A stretch of 40,915 nucleotides of DNA from an uncultured cyanobacterium (GTDB taxonomy: Bacteria; Cyanobacteriota; Cyanobacteriia; Cyanobacteriales; FACHB-T130): positions 1 through 40,915 of the forward strand of contig CAKZHE010000259.1 of assembly GCA_936920195.1 (NCBI GenBank). Direction: 5' to 3'. The translations under genes and the position numbers were made by a program. The notes below the pieces were generated by a model. The model was not told the origin of the DNA and made no database searches. It saw only the letters and a list, made by a program, of their open reading frames with translations. Within the stretch, counting starts at the first letter, position 1, and each line of letters opens with the position of its first letter. Positions 16,447 through 24,573 of this stretch are shown here, piece by piece.

Positions 16447-18147
16447 TCATTCTTTAGATGGTTTTTGATTTGCTTGCAGCCAAATTTCTAAAGTGACTAA
16501 CAACCATAATAACACTCCATAACGCGACCACAATTGCCCGCGATATTCTAACCATTCCTTAATTACAGCTTGATTTAGATAGGGCGCGATCGCCGCTTTC
16601 CTATTTAACAACAAATCTTGGGCTTTTTGTCGCCAAATTGTCCGAAACCATTGCTGCATGTGCATTACCATGCCACTTTTCGGACGATTTAAAATTGCCT
16701 CTGGTAGCAAGTCTGCCACCGCTTGCTTTAAAACTGCCTTTTCTGTCACCCCTGCCAATTTATACTCTGGGGGAATCTGCATACTCAATTCTACAATCCG
16801 GCGATCGAATAACGGCGATCGCCCCTGCAACCCCGCCGCCTGAGTAAAATTACTGACTTTGGTTAGGATGTAGTCTGCCCCTTTAAACTTGATATTGACT
16901 GCCATCAGTCGATTCAGATAGGTTGACTCAGCGGCAGTTAAATCAGCGGCAAAAAAATAGGGTTGTTCTCGCACCGCCTCCCAAATCTCCGGTTTCAGCA
17001 ACCGCTGTAAATCGGGAAAGCATTTTTTGAAGGAAGTCAAATAAGCCGTCACCGGATCGACTTGTTCCTGAACCCGACTATAGATAGTATTGAGGAGCAT
17101 AGGCTGATTTTTCGGTCCACCAAAACAAGGATCTCCCCCTTCCCCATTCAAGGTAACGCCGACTAACTCCTGTGCCAACTTACCCACCAACAGGTTTGGC
17201 ACTGTCAATCCCTCGCCGATAGGATCGTCCAAATGCGCGATCGCCTCTGGCAATAATTCCCAAAGTTGCTGTAAACTAACTTCTAAAATGTGGTGTTCCG
17301 TGTGGCAATGGGCGGCTACTAAGTTGGCAAAGTCCAATTCGTGGGGATATTCCAATCCAAAATGAATCGAATATGTATGCACGGGATGGCGGTGCAACTT
17401 AGCAGCCAACGCCGTAATACTACTGGAATCAATCCCCCCAGATAAAAAGACTCCCACAGGTTGATCCTGGGGCAAGTATTCTTGAACTACTGCCTCTAAT
17501 TGCGATCGCAGTTTCTCCCCATGCCAAATCAAAGATTTTTCCGGATGGCGAATATCCTCTTTTACTTGCCAATAACTTTGCGGCGGCTGCTGTGGAAATT
17601 GCCAAATCTTCCCCGGCGCTAACTCCCGCACATCTTGCCAGAGAGTTCTTTCTCCCGGCACAAAGGCGCAGCAGAGATAATCTCGCAACGCCACCAAATC
17701 TAATTCTCCGGTGCGATAAGGCGCTAAAGTCCTCATTCGTGGGGCAATCCAGCCTGTTTCCCCCCGATGGATATAATATAAGGTGCGGCAACCCACGCGA
17801 TCGCGAATTAAAGATAATTCTCGCCGATCTCGATCCCAAATGGCGATCGCCCACATTCCCTCTAATAGCTCTAACGCTCCTACTCCGGATTTTTCCCATA
17901 GCCGCGCTACCAGTTGGCAATCCGATACCGCCACCTCCGCATTAATTCCTAAGTACGCTATTAAGCGATCGCGGTTGCTTAACCAAATATCTCCCACTAC
18001 TACGAATTTTTGCTGAGGACTAAAGGTTGGTTCTGTCAAAGCGATCGCTATTTGCTCGTCTTGCCAAGTCACTCCGGTAACTAATGGCAACGACGAAACT
18101 CCCCAAACTATATACCAATCGGGCTTTACCGTCGCTGCCGACTGCAT
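16447..18147 (-). CDS. Second asparagine-synthase-like enzyme lacking the N-terminal cysteine
   Basis: This belongs to the same family as the gene at 8072-9787. From ATG at 18147 it is 566 residues; a TTG at 18189 would add 14, but the ATG has GGGGAG close upstream. The N-terminal Ntn-hydrolase-like half keeps GDIWLSNRDRL and the RDRVGCRTLYY segment. The ATP loop SGGIDSS is at 236-242 and a normal GEGGD follows, with Asp and Pro-Cys-Phe-Gly-Gly after it. The residue after Met is Gln, so the usual glutaminase nucleophile is missing. It probably adenylates a carboxylate and joins it to an amine or ammonia. Whether the product is asparagine is uncertain. It faces away from the ammonia-lyase operon across the 880-base leader. 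Confidence 0.87.
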   Translation of the reverse strand: MQSAATVKPDWYIVWGVSSLPLVTGVTWQDEQIAIALTEPTFSPQQKFVVVGDIWLSNRDRLIAYLGINAEVAVSDCQLVARLWEKSGVGALELLEGMWAIAIWDRDRRELSLIRDRVGCRTLYYIHRGETGWIAPRMRTLAPYRTGELDLVALRDYLCCAFVPGERTLWQDVRELAPGKIWQFPQQPPQSYWQVKEDIRHPEKSLIWHGEKLRSQLEAVVQEYLPQDQPVGVFLSGGIDSSSITALAAKLHRHPVHTYSIHFGLEYPHELDFANLVAAHCHTEHHILEVSLQQLWELLPEAIAHLDDPIGEGLTVPNLLVGKLAQELVGVTLNGEGGDPCFGGPKNQPMLLNTIYSRVQEQVDPVTAYLTSFKKCFPDLQRLLKPEIWEAVREQPYFFAADLTAAESTYLNRLMAVNIKFKGADYILTKVSNFTQAAGLQGRSPLFDRRIVELSMQIPPEYKLAGVTEKAVLKQAVADLLPEAILNRPKSGMVMHMQQWFRTIWRQKAQDLLLNRKAAIAPYLNQAVIKEWLEYRGQLWSRYGVLLWLLVTLEIWLQANQKPSKE

Positions 18148-18435
18148 CCCCCTCCCCTGTAGCGGAAAAATCCCGACAGTTGCTGCCAAAATAAAAACAA
18201 TTGTTTCAATAGCTTCTAGTTATCAATCTATAGTTTTTTCTGCCCAGACAATTCCTACATATCTTATTGCTTCGTTTTTGTCAAGAAAATTAATTTAGGC
18301 AGTTTAGGGAGCGATCGCTTGCCAAATCAATAAAAATTTATTATTATCTTTACTCGGATGGTAAATTATGATACGTTGATCTAGCAAATGCAAAGGGGGG
18401 TTCAACTACGATGCCAAAAATGAACTATTAGTAAA

Positions 18436-18583
18436 ACCAATATTTCAGATCGGACAAGTTCTCGGACTCTGCCTTTTCTGCTTTTGGTGGTTGCGCCTAG
18501 TCTCCCAGGCAACCGTTACTCCAAGGAAAACCGCCCATGAGCGGGGAATAACTTGACCAAAAGCTGGTTTTTTCTGGATTGGT
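18436..18583 (+). ncRNA. Candidate rod-shaped structured RNA (possibly 6S-like)
   Basis: Several nested complementary segments could fold into a rod. ACCAAT (18436-18441) and CAGA (18446-18449) pair with TCTG and ATTGGT near 18573-18583. GGACAAGTT (18452-18460) pairs with AACTTGACC (18550-18558) with one mismatch. TTTTC and TTGG (18474-18487) pair with CCAA and GGAAAA (18521-18530). GGTTGC (18489-18494) pairs with GCAACC (18509-18514), and CCGC (18531-18534) can form a side hairpin with GCGG (18541-18544). The rod architecture of about 150 bases resembles 6S RNA, but that identity is from structure and impression only. It could instead be a leader RNA of the ammonia-lyase operon. Confidence 0.45.
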
Positions 18584-18800
18584 AAAGACTATGTATAGTT
18601 TTCGTAAAGTAGCGCCAATCAGAAAAAAGATCCTGTATTATTACTGAGGCAGCAAAAAAGCCGAGAGACTAACCATCTACTCAGCCCTAAAGTATCTTTC
18701 AACTTGCGATCGCAGGTTATCACCAATTCCTGCTATTTCTAAGACCGTTCTGAATCTAAAAAGATTGATTTTCAAAGCTAGCAGAATTTTGCTAACTACT

Positions 18801-18820
18801 ACCTATATTGCCGTATAGGT
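18801..18820. promoter_or_regulatory. Palindromic operator candidate, site 1
   Basis: ACCTATA at 18801-18807 and TATAGGT at 18814-18820 are perfect 7-bp inverted arms around TTGCCG. The same CTATA-TTGCCG-TATAG sequence recurs 62 bp downstream, close to six helical turns. Two identical palindromes on one DNA face upstream of an operon suggest cooperative binding of a dimeric regulator. Confidence 0.55.
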
Positions 18821-18863
18821 AAAACTTGCAGTTCCTTGGTTGTTGTTCTTTTCTCGTCCTTTG

Positions 18864-18881
18864 TCTATATTGCCGTATAGA
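18864..18881. promoter_or_regulatory. Palindromic operator candidate, site 2
   Basis: TCTATA at 18864-18869 and TATAGA at 18876-18881 flank the same TTGCCG spacer as site 1. The spacer is conserved although it is not itself symmetric, which suggests duplication of a functional site. It lies 188 bases before the ammonia-lyase start codon. Confidence 0.55.
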
Positions 18882-19024
18882 TAAGCTACCGAGATCGGAA
18901 AAACACCACAAACTTGCTTTTGTTAATCAATCAGATTTCTAATCATCACCAACCCGCATCTAAATGCTTGAAGGTAATCGAATTATACCTTTCATTACCA
19001 TAGCAAGCAATTAGTGGCGGCGAC

Positions 19025-19040
19025 GGTGATCTCGATCACA
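19025..19040. promoter_or_regulatory. CRP/SyCRP1-type binding site upstream of the ammonia-lyase gene
   Basis: The 16-mer GGTGATCTCGATCACA matches the CRP-family consensus TGTGA-N6-TCACA at nine of ten defined positions. The inner arms GTGATC (19026-19031) and GATCAC (19034-19039) are a perfect inverted repeat. It lies 30 bases before the ATG at 19070, followed by a ribosome-binding site GAGGTG at 19056-19061. Cyanobacterial SyCRP1 binds this sequence type in response to cAMP. So close to the start codon it would more likely repress or affect a promoter just upstream. The transcription start is unknown. Confidence 0.6.
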
Positions 19041-19069
19041 TTGACCTAGATTTTTGAGGTGATTGAATC

Positions 19070-20767
19070 ATGACTGCACGCTTAATGCCACCAATCTCCG
19101 GACTATCGCCTGCCATTACCGCTGAAACTAAGGAGATCGTAGTTCTCGGTAATAATCCCCTCACCATTGACGATGTATTTCAGGTAGCGCGAAACGGTAG
19201 AAAAATCAAATTAACCGAGCAAGACCGAGTTTGGCAAAGAATTCAGGCATCCTGCGACTATATTAGCGATGCCGTGGCATCCGGCAAACCAATTTATGGA
19301 GTGACTACAGGCTTCGGGGGGATGGCAGATACCGAGATTTCTGCTCAAGAAGCGGCTGACTTGCAAAACAACTTAATTTGGTTTCTGAAATCGGGAGCCG
19401 GAGCTAGATTACCCATTGCTGATGTTCGCGCTGCGATGCTACTGCGAATTAACTCCCATTTGCAAGGAGCATCGGGATTGCGGCGAGAACTAATTGAACG
19501 GATGGCAATATTTCTGAATGCTGGGGTTACGCCCCACGTTTATGAATTTGGTTCCATTGGGGCGAGCGGCGACTTAGTACCCTTAGCGCATATTACTGGA
19601 GCGCTAATTGGTTTAGATCAAAGCTTCACCGTAGACTTTAACGGTGAAGAAATGAATGCCATTCAAGCCTTAGAAAAATTGGCCTTACCTAGAATTAATC
19701 TCCGTCCCAAAGAAGGGTTAGCCATGACCAATGGCACTTCAGTTATGACCGGAATTGCTGCCAATTGCGTCCGGGATTCTCAAGTTTTACTAGCTTTAGC
19801 GATGGGCGTTCATGCCCTGGCAATTCAAGGTTTAGCCGGAACCAATCAATCTTTTCATCCTTTTATTCACGCTCTCAAACCCCATTATGGTCAGCGGTGG
19901 GCGGCTGACCGAATGGTGAAATTACTGGCCGGTTCTTGCTTGAGCCGCGACGAATTAGATGGGAACAGTCATATTTGGAATCATGGCTTAATTCAGGATC
20001 GTTATTCTCTCCGGTGTTTGCCCCAATATCTCGGTCCAATTGTCGAAGGGATAGAAGAAATTGCCCAACAAATTGCCATTGAATTAAACTCTGTCACCGA
20101 CAATCCATTAATTGATGTGGATAATCAGGCCAGTTATCACTGCGGTAACTTTTTGGGGCAGTATGTTGGCACAGGCATGGATCGCTTGCGCTATCTTTTA
20201 GGTCTATTAGCCAAACATATTGATGTTCAAATCGCCCTGTTAGTTGCCCCAGAATTTAATAATGGCTTGCCCCCTTCCTTGGTAGGAAATCCGGCGCGGA
20301 AAGTCAACATGGGTCTGAAGGGATTGCAAATTGCGGGGAATTCGATTATGCCCCTGCTCACCTTCTATGGAAATTCGATTGCCGACCGATTTCCTACCCA
20401 TGCCGAGCAGTTTAATCAAAATATCAATAGTCAAGGTTTTGCGGCAGCTAATTTAACTCGGCAATCAGTCCAAACCTTTCAACAATATATGGCGATCGCC
20501 TTAATATTTGGAGTCCAAGCCGTGGACTTGCGGACTCAGGCGATCGCTGGTCACTACGATGCCAGAGAATGCCTATCTACAGGCACTTTGGCCTTATATG
20601 AAGCCGTGAAAAAAGTAGTCGGCAAACCTATTTCTATCGATCGCCCCTACATCTGGAACGATCACGAGCAATCTTTGAACCAACACATTGCTTTAATTGC
20701 GGCTGATATCGCCAAGGAAGGTCAAATCGTGCAAGCGGTGCAAGAGACTTTGGTAAGTTTAAAATAA
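19070..20767 (+). CDS. Phenylalanine ammonia-lyase (MIO family)
   Basis: The enzyme removes ammonia from phenylalanine to give trans-cinnamate using the self-made MIO cofactor. The 565 residues closely resemble cyanobacterial PALs such as those of Anabaena and Nostoc, which are about 567 residues. The MIO triad Ala165-Ser166-Gly167 is in GSIGASGDLVP, the catalytic Tyr76 is in YGVTTGFGG, and NGTSVMTG and FNQNINSQG are intact. The substrate switch region reads FLKSGAG (Phe105-Leu106), the phenylalanine-type pair, not the His-Leu of tyrosine lyases. An aminomutase role cannot be excluded by sequence alone. It leads a run of genes to 25710 ending at a terminator. Confidence 0.9.
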   Translation: MTARLMPPISGLSPAITAETKEIVVLGNNPLTIDDVFQVARNGRKIKLTEQDRVWQRIQASCDYISDAVASGKPIYGVTTGFGGMADTEISAQEAADLQNNLIWFLKSGAGARLPIADVRAAMLLRINSHLQGASGLRRELIERMAIFLNAGVTPHVYEFGSIGASGDLVPLAHITGALIGLDQSFTVDFNGEEMNAIQALEKLALPRINLRPKEGLAMTNGTSVMTGIAANCVRDSQVLLALAMGVHALAIQGLAGTNQSFHPFIHALKPHYGQRWAADRMVKLLAGSCLSRDELDGNSHIWNHGLIQDRYSLRCLPQYLGPIVEGIEEIAQQIAIELNSVTDNPLIDVDNQASYHCGNFLGQYVGTGMDRLRYLLGLLAKHIDVQIALLVAPEFNNGLPPSLVGNPARKVNMGLKGLQIAGNSIMPLLTFYGNSIADRFPTHAEQFNQNINSQGFAAANLTRQSVQTFQQYMAIALIFGVQAVDLRTQAIAGHYDARECLSTGTLALYEAVKKVVGKPISIDRPYIWNDHEQSLNQHIALIAADIAKEGQIVQAVQETLVSLK

Positions 20768-20845
20768 CCTACTTGCCGATTTGTTCAGTATTAACTGCCT
20801 AGAAATTTATCTTTAGGCTGCCCATCTTTCCCCTCTAGAATTGCC

Positions 20846-21181
20846 ATGACTGCTAACAACATTGATTTAAATCGCTCTTTATTCAGCTTCCCAATTACTG
20901 AAGTTAGTGCTGATTTAGGGCGACTATTTCAATCCTTGAAAATTACTGCTAGCCAATGTGTCAAAATTTTTTTGAGCCAACCGATTGACTGGCAAAAATT
21001 CTCCTGGTATAATCACCCAGGAAATAGCCAACTTCCCCTTGAAGACAATAGCGATCGCTACACGGCAAGCTTCAAGTCAAGTTGGCTTTCATCAGTGAAG
21101 ATTACCACCGCCCAATGTATCAAGATTCTCCAAGTAAATGCGATCTACTGGCGGCAAGCTTGCCCCTGGATCGTTCGCTAG
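20846..21181 (+). CDS. Small protein with an internally duplicated motif
   Basis: No known family was recognised. The 111 residues contain two related segments: LKITASQCVKIF followed by DWQKFSW (about residues 31-54), and VKITTAQCIKIL followed by YWRQACPW (about 84-108). At the DNA level the matching codons differ mostly at third positions (AAA/AAG, ATT/ATT, ACT/ACC, CAA/CAA, GTC/ATC), which supports protein-level selection and a real gene. No signal peptide or membrane helix is evident. It sits between the ammonia-lyase and ligase genes in the same direction. It may be a small accessory or binding protein of the pathway; function unknown. Confidence 0.65.
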   Translation: MTANNIDLNRSLFSFPITEVSADLGRLFQSLKITASQCVKIFLSQPIDWQKFSWYNHPGNSQLPLEDNSDRYTASFKSSWLSSVKITTAQCIKILQVNAIYWRQACPWIVR

Positions 21182-21254
21182 CTTTTCGGAATTAGTAGGC
21201 GCGGGCTTGGCGCGGATTTCAAATGCCAAGCCGTTTATTTTCGATTGTCATACC

Positions 21255-22745
21255 ATGAATATTGCCCAAAACATTGAGCGCGGTCGGCGCTTCTTTCCTG
21301 AAAAACCTGCCCTAATTTTTGCAGACCAATCTTTAAGCTATCAAGAACTAGATCGGCAGACCAATCGGGCAGCAAATAGTTTGCGGCAATTGGGGATAAA
21401 TAGGGGCGATCGCGTAGCCTTATTTCTGCCCAACATTCCCGAATTTGCCATCAGCTATTTAGCAGTTCAAAAAATTGGCGCAGTGGCAGTTTCCATCAAT
21501 GTGATGCTCAAACCAGGAGAAATCAAATTCATCCTCAAAGACTGCCAAGCCAAAGCAATTATTACCACTGCCGAACTCAGTCCCCAAGTACCAGATAGCG
21601 AAGTTCCCGAACTCCAGCACTTACTAATTATTCCTGGGACAACCCAAACTAGCACTAATTTAGGCGAACTGATGGCACTGGCTGCCGATGAAGCCCAAGC
21701 TATATCTATGGAAAGCCACGAACCAGCGGCAATCCTCTACACCTCTGGCACAACAGGTTTTCCCAAAGGAGCTACCCTTTCCCACGGCAACATCATCTCC
21801 AATATGTACTCGGTAAACCGCTGTACCAAGATGAATCCCGAAGATCGGCTGTTACTGTTTTTGCCCCTGTTTCACTGCTTTGGACAAAACTTTGTTCTCA
21901 ACAGCGGTTTGAATGCTTGTGCCACCATCGTTTTACAGCAGCGCTTTGAAATTAGTGCCGTTTTAGAAACCATTGAGCGCGATCGCATTACCATGTTCTT
22001 TGGCGTGCCAACCGTCTTCAAACACCTATTAGAACTGCACCCAGAAGAATGGACTTGCAGTTCCCTGCGCTACTACTTTTCCGCCGCTGCTCCCATGCCA
22101 CCGGAAGTCCCCCAACAATGGCTATCCCGATATGGAGCCATCATTCACGAAGGTTACGGACTCACCGAAACATCACCCTTTGCTAGCTATAACCACGAAT
22201 TTAAATATCAGTTCGGCTCCATTGGAATGCCCATCGACAACGTAGAAATGAAAATTGTCGATTTAGACGGCAGCGAAACTCCCATCGGGAAAATTGGTGA
22301 AATTATCGTCCGCGGTCCCAACGTCATGCTCGGTTATTGGAATCGTCCCCAGGAAACTGCCCAAGTCATCAAAAACGGCTGGTTTTATACCGGAGATCTG
22401 GGGCGGATGGATAAAGACGGCTACTTTTATATCGTTGACCGCTTGAAAGATATGATCAACGTTTCCGGCTTCAAAGTTTATCCCAGCGAAGTTGAGCGCA
22501 TCATCGCCAAACATCCCGCCGTCGCCGAAGTAGCCGTTTATGGAGTCGCAGACCAACTCAAAGGCGAAATCGTCAAAGCCAATATCAAGCTCAAATCTGG
22601 TGTAGTTATGAGCCAGAAAGAGATCATTAACTTCTGCATCCAAAACATCGCCACCTATAAAATTCCCCGCGACATCAATTTTGTCGAATCCATTCCCAAA
22701 AATGCCACGGGCAAAGTATTGAAACGCTCTCTGCGAGAACAATAA
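21255..22745 (+). CDS. AMP-forming acyl-CoA/4-coumarate-CoA ligase-like enzyme
   Basis: This ANL-superfamily enzyme activates a carboxylate as an acyl-AMP and transfers it to CoA or a carrier protein. The frame opens earlier, but ATG at 21255 (MNIAQNIERG) gives the standard start, at 496 residues. The P-loop YTSGTTGFPKG begins at residue 162, YGLTETSP is the adenylate motif, GWFYTGDLG holds the hinge-region aspartate, and the C-terminal NATGKVLKRSLRE carries the catalytic lysine. Length and motifs fit 4-coumarate-CoA ligase as well as fatty acyl-CoA ligases. Its location behind a PAL gene favours cinnamate or a derivative as substrate, but this is inference. Confidence 0.9.
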   Translation: MNIAQNIERGRRFFPEKPALIFADQSLSYQELDRQTNRAANSLRQLGINRGDRVALFLPNIPEFAISYLAVQKIGAVAVSINVMLKPGEIKFILKDCQAKAIITTAELSPQVPDSEVPELQHLLIIPGTTQTSTNLGELMALAADEAQAISMESHEPAAILYTSGTTGFPKGATLSHGNIISNMYSVNRCTKMNPEDRLLLFLPLFHCFGQNFVLNSGLNACATIVLQQRFEISAVLETIERDRITMFFGVPTVFKHLLELHPEEWTCSSLRYYFSAAAPMPPEVPQQWLSRYGAIIHEGYGLTETSPFASYNHEFKYQFGSIGMPIDNVEMKIVDLDGSETPIGKIGEIIVRGPNVMLGYWNRPQETAQVIKNGWFYTGDLGRMDKDGYFYIVDRLKDMINVSGFKVYPSEVERIIAKHPAVAEVAVYGVADQLKGEIVKANIKLKSGVVMSQKEIINFCIQNIATYKIPRDINFVESIPKNATGKVLKRSLREQ

Positions 22746-22807
22746 TCTCCTCCCCTTCTGCCCATTTCCAACTCAAACCACCAACATTTCACCTTTCCGA
22801 GAAAATC

Positions 22808-24571
22808 ATGGTACGCACCTTAAATAAATCTGTCCCCACCGAGAAAGCTTTTCCTAACCCCAAATTATTACCCATAGCTTACCCACCAACCCCCACCATC
22901 TCAGTTGCTGACACCATCGTTCAGATGCTAGAAAATATGGGAGTGCGGTTTGCCTTTGGGGTATCAGGAGGCGCGATCTCTCCAGTTTGGGCAGCACTAG
23001 AATCTAGTCAGATTAACGTGCTACACTTTCGTCATGAAGCTGGAGCCGTATTTGCTGCCATTGAAGCTTCTTTAATTAGCGGCGATCCAGTAGCCATCTT
23101 TACTACTGCCGGACCGGGAATCACCAATGCCTTAACCGGACTATTAGCTGCCCGATGGGAAGAAGCCAAAGTTATTTTCCTCTCTCCTGCTACCTCGGCT
23201 CCCCAACGAGGTAAATGGGCTTTTCAAGAAACCAGTAACTATACCATGCCTCTCTTGGGACTGTATTCCTCTGGAGCCTTATTTCATTACGCCACTACCC
23301 TAGAATCTGCGGATGAACTACCAGAAGTATCTCGCCGCCTTGCTCAGGGCATAGCCCGACCAAACGGTTTTATCGCCCATATTAGTATTCCTACTGACCT
23401 CCAGAGCCGCAACAGCACCCTCCCTTTACCAACAGTAAAATTTGCCCAAACTTTGGCAACTGCTAGTGAAAAAGCGATCGCCCACTGTGCTAATTTACTC
23501 GCCACAGGCTCCTTTGCCATCTGGATAGGATTTGGAGCGCGTCATAGTTCTAGAGCCATTCGCCAATTAGCAGAGCGAACGGGGGCTGCCGTCATCTGTT
23601 CCCCCCGTGGCAAAGGCATTTTCCCCGAAGATCATCCCCAATTTGTCGGCGTAACAGGTTTTGGCGGACATACCTCAGTCTTGGCATATATGCAGGTGCA
23701 GCAACCGGAGCGGATTCTAGTTTTAGGCACTCGCCTGGGAGAATTCACCTCCTTTTGGAATCCTGCCATGATCCCCAAGCGCGGATTTATTCATGTTGAT
23801 ATCGATCCCGAAGTACCAGGTGCAGCCTATCCCGATGCCGAAACCTTTGGTATTCAATCTGATGTGGGTATATTTCTCAAAACTCTCCTCAAACACTTTC
23901 CCAAAACCGTCAAGCGATCGCCCTCAGTCAAATTATCTCCCCACGAAGGTATTGACCTTAGTCCCCAACCAGGTTTAGTCCGACCAGAATTTTTAATGGC
24001 AGCTATTCAACAAGCGATCGTCGAAAATAGCGATGCCCCCATCATTACCGAAGCTGGTAACTCCTTTGCATGGGGCAATCACCACCTCAGATTTAGCCAA
24101 CCCCATCGCTATCGAGTTAGCACCGGATTTGGATCGATGGGTCATGCTGCCACAGGCGTTTTGGGGACAGCCTTAGCCAAAAACGGCAAAGCAGTTGCCA
24201 TCCTGGGTGATGGAGCCATGCTCATGAACAACGAAGTTAGCACCGCCGTTAAATACAAAATTCCCGCCGTCTGGATTGTTCTCAACGATGCCCATTACAA
24301 TATGTGCGCCCAAGGTATGTCTGCCCTCGGCTTCAAAGAGGTCGATACCACCATTCCCCCAGCAGATTTTGTGCTGATTGCTCGCGGCATGGGTGCTGAC
24401 GGCATCTGCGTTGAAAAAGAATCCGATCTTCAGATGGCACTAGAAAAAGCTCTGTCATCAACTGTCCCCTTTGTTGTCGATGTCGCCATCGATCCCAGCC
24501 AACCCGCTCCCTGTGGCAGTCGCATCCAGAGTTTAATCGCCCAAGGCGCTACCGAATTAAAAGGAGTTTAA
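22808..24571 (+). CDS. Thiamine-diphosphate-dependent enzyme, acetolactate-synthase-like
   Basis: The 587 residues follow the three-domain plan of ThDP enzymes: an N-terminal PYR domain with catalytic Glu77 (RHEAGA), a central domain with IGFGARHSS and VLGTRLGEF, and a C-terminal PP domain with the cofactor motif GDG at 467-469 and Asn493. Family members catalyse decarboxylation or carboligation of 2-oxo acids and aldehydes, as in acetolactate synthase, benzaldehyde lyase and the scytonemin enzyme ScyA. The substrate is not readable. In this operon a phenylpropanoid or pyruvate-like donor is plausible. The KASIII-like gene begins three bases later with its own AAGGAG. Confidence 0.9.
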   Translation: MVRTLNKSVPTEKAFPNPKLLPIAYPPTPTISVADTIVQMLENMGVRFAFGVSGGAISPVWAALESSQINVLHFRHEAGAVFAAIEASLISGDPVAIFTTAGPGITNALTGLLAARWEEAKVIFLSPATSAPQRGKWAFQETSNYTMPLLGLYSSGALFHYATTLESADELPEVSRRLAQGIARPNGFIAHISIPTDLQSRNSTLPLPTVKFAQTLATASEKAIAHCANLLATGSFAIWIGFGARHSSRAIRQLAERTGAAVICSPRGKGIFPEDHPQFVGVTGFGGHTSVLAYMQVQQPERILVLGTRLGEFTSFWNPAMIPKRGFIHVDIDPEVPGAAYPDAETFGIQSDVGIFLKTLLKHFPKTVKRSPSVKLSPHEGIDLSPQPGLVRPEFLMAAIQQAIVENSDAPIITEAGNSFAWGNHHLRFSQPHRYRVSTGFGSMGHAATGVLGTALAKNGKAVAILGDGAMLMNNEVSTAVKYKIPAVWIVLNDAHYNMCAQGMSALGFKEVDTTIPPADFVLIARGMGADGICVEKESDLQMALEKALSSTVPFVVDVAIDPSQPAPCGSRIQSLIAQGATELKGV

Positions 24572-24573
24572 TC

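Noticed and set aside
21138-21254. Extended N-terminus of the CoA ligase frame
   Set aside because: The added 39 residues overlap the end of the small duplicated-motif gene and do not resemble ligase sequence; ATG at 21255 gives the standard start.
22263-22742. 159-residue reading frame opposite the CoA ligase 3' end
   Set aside because: It is a complement shadow of a conserved ligase domain; no motif or start signal.
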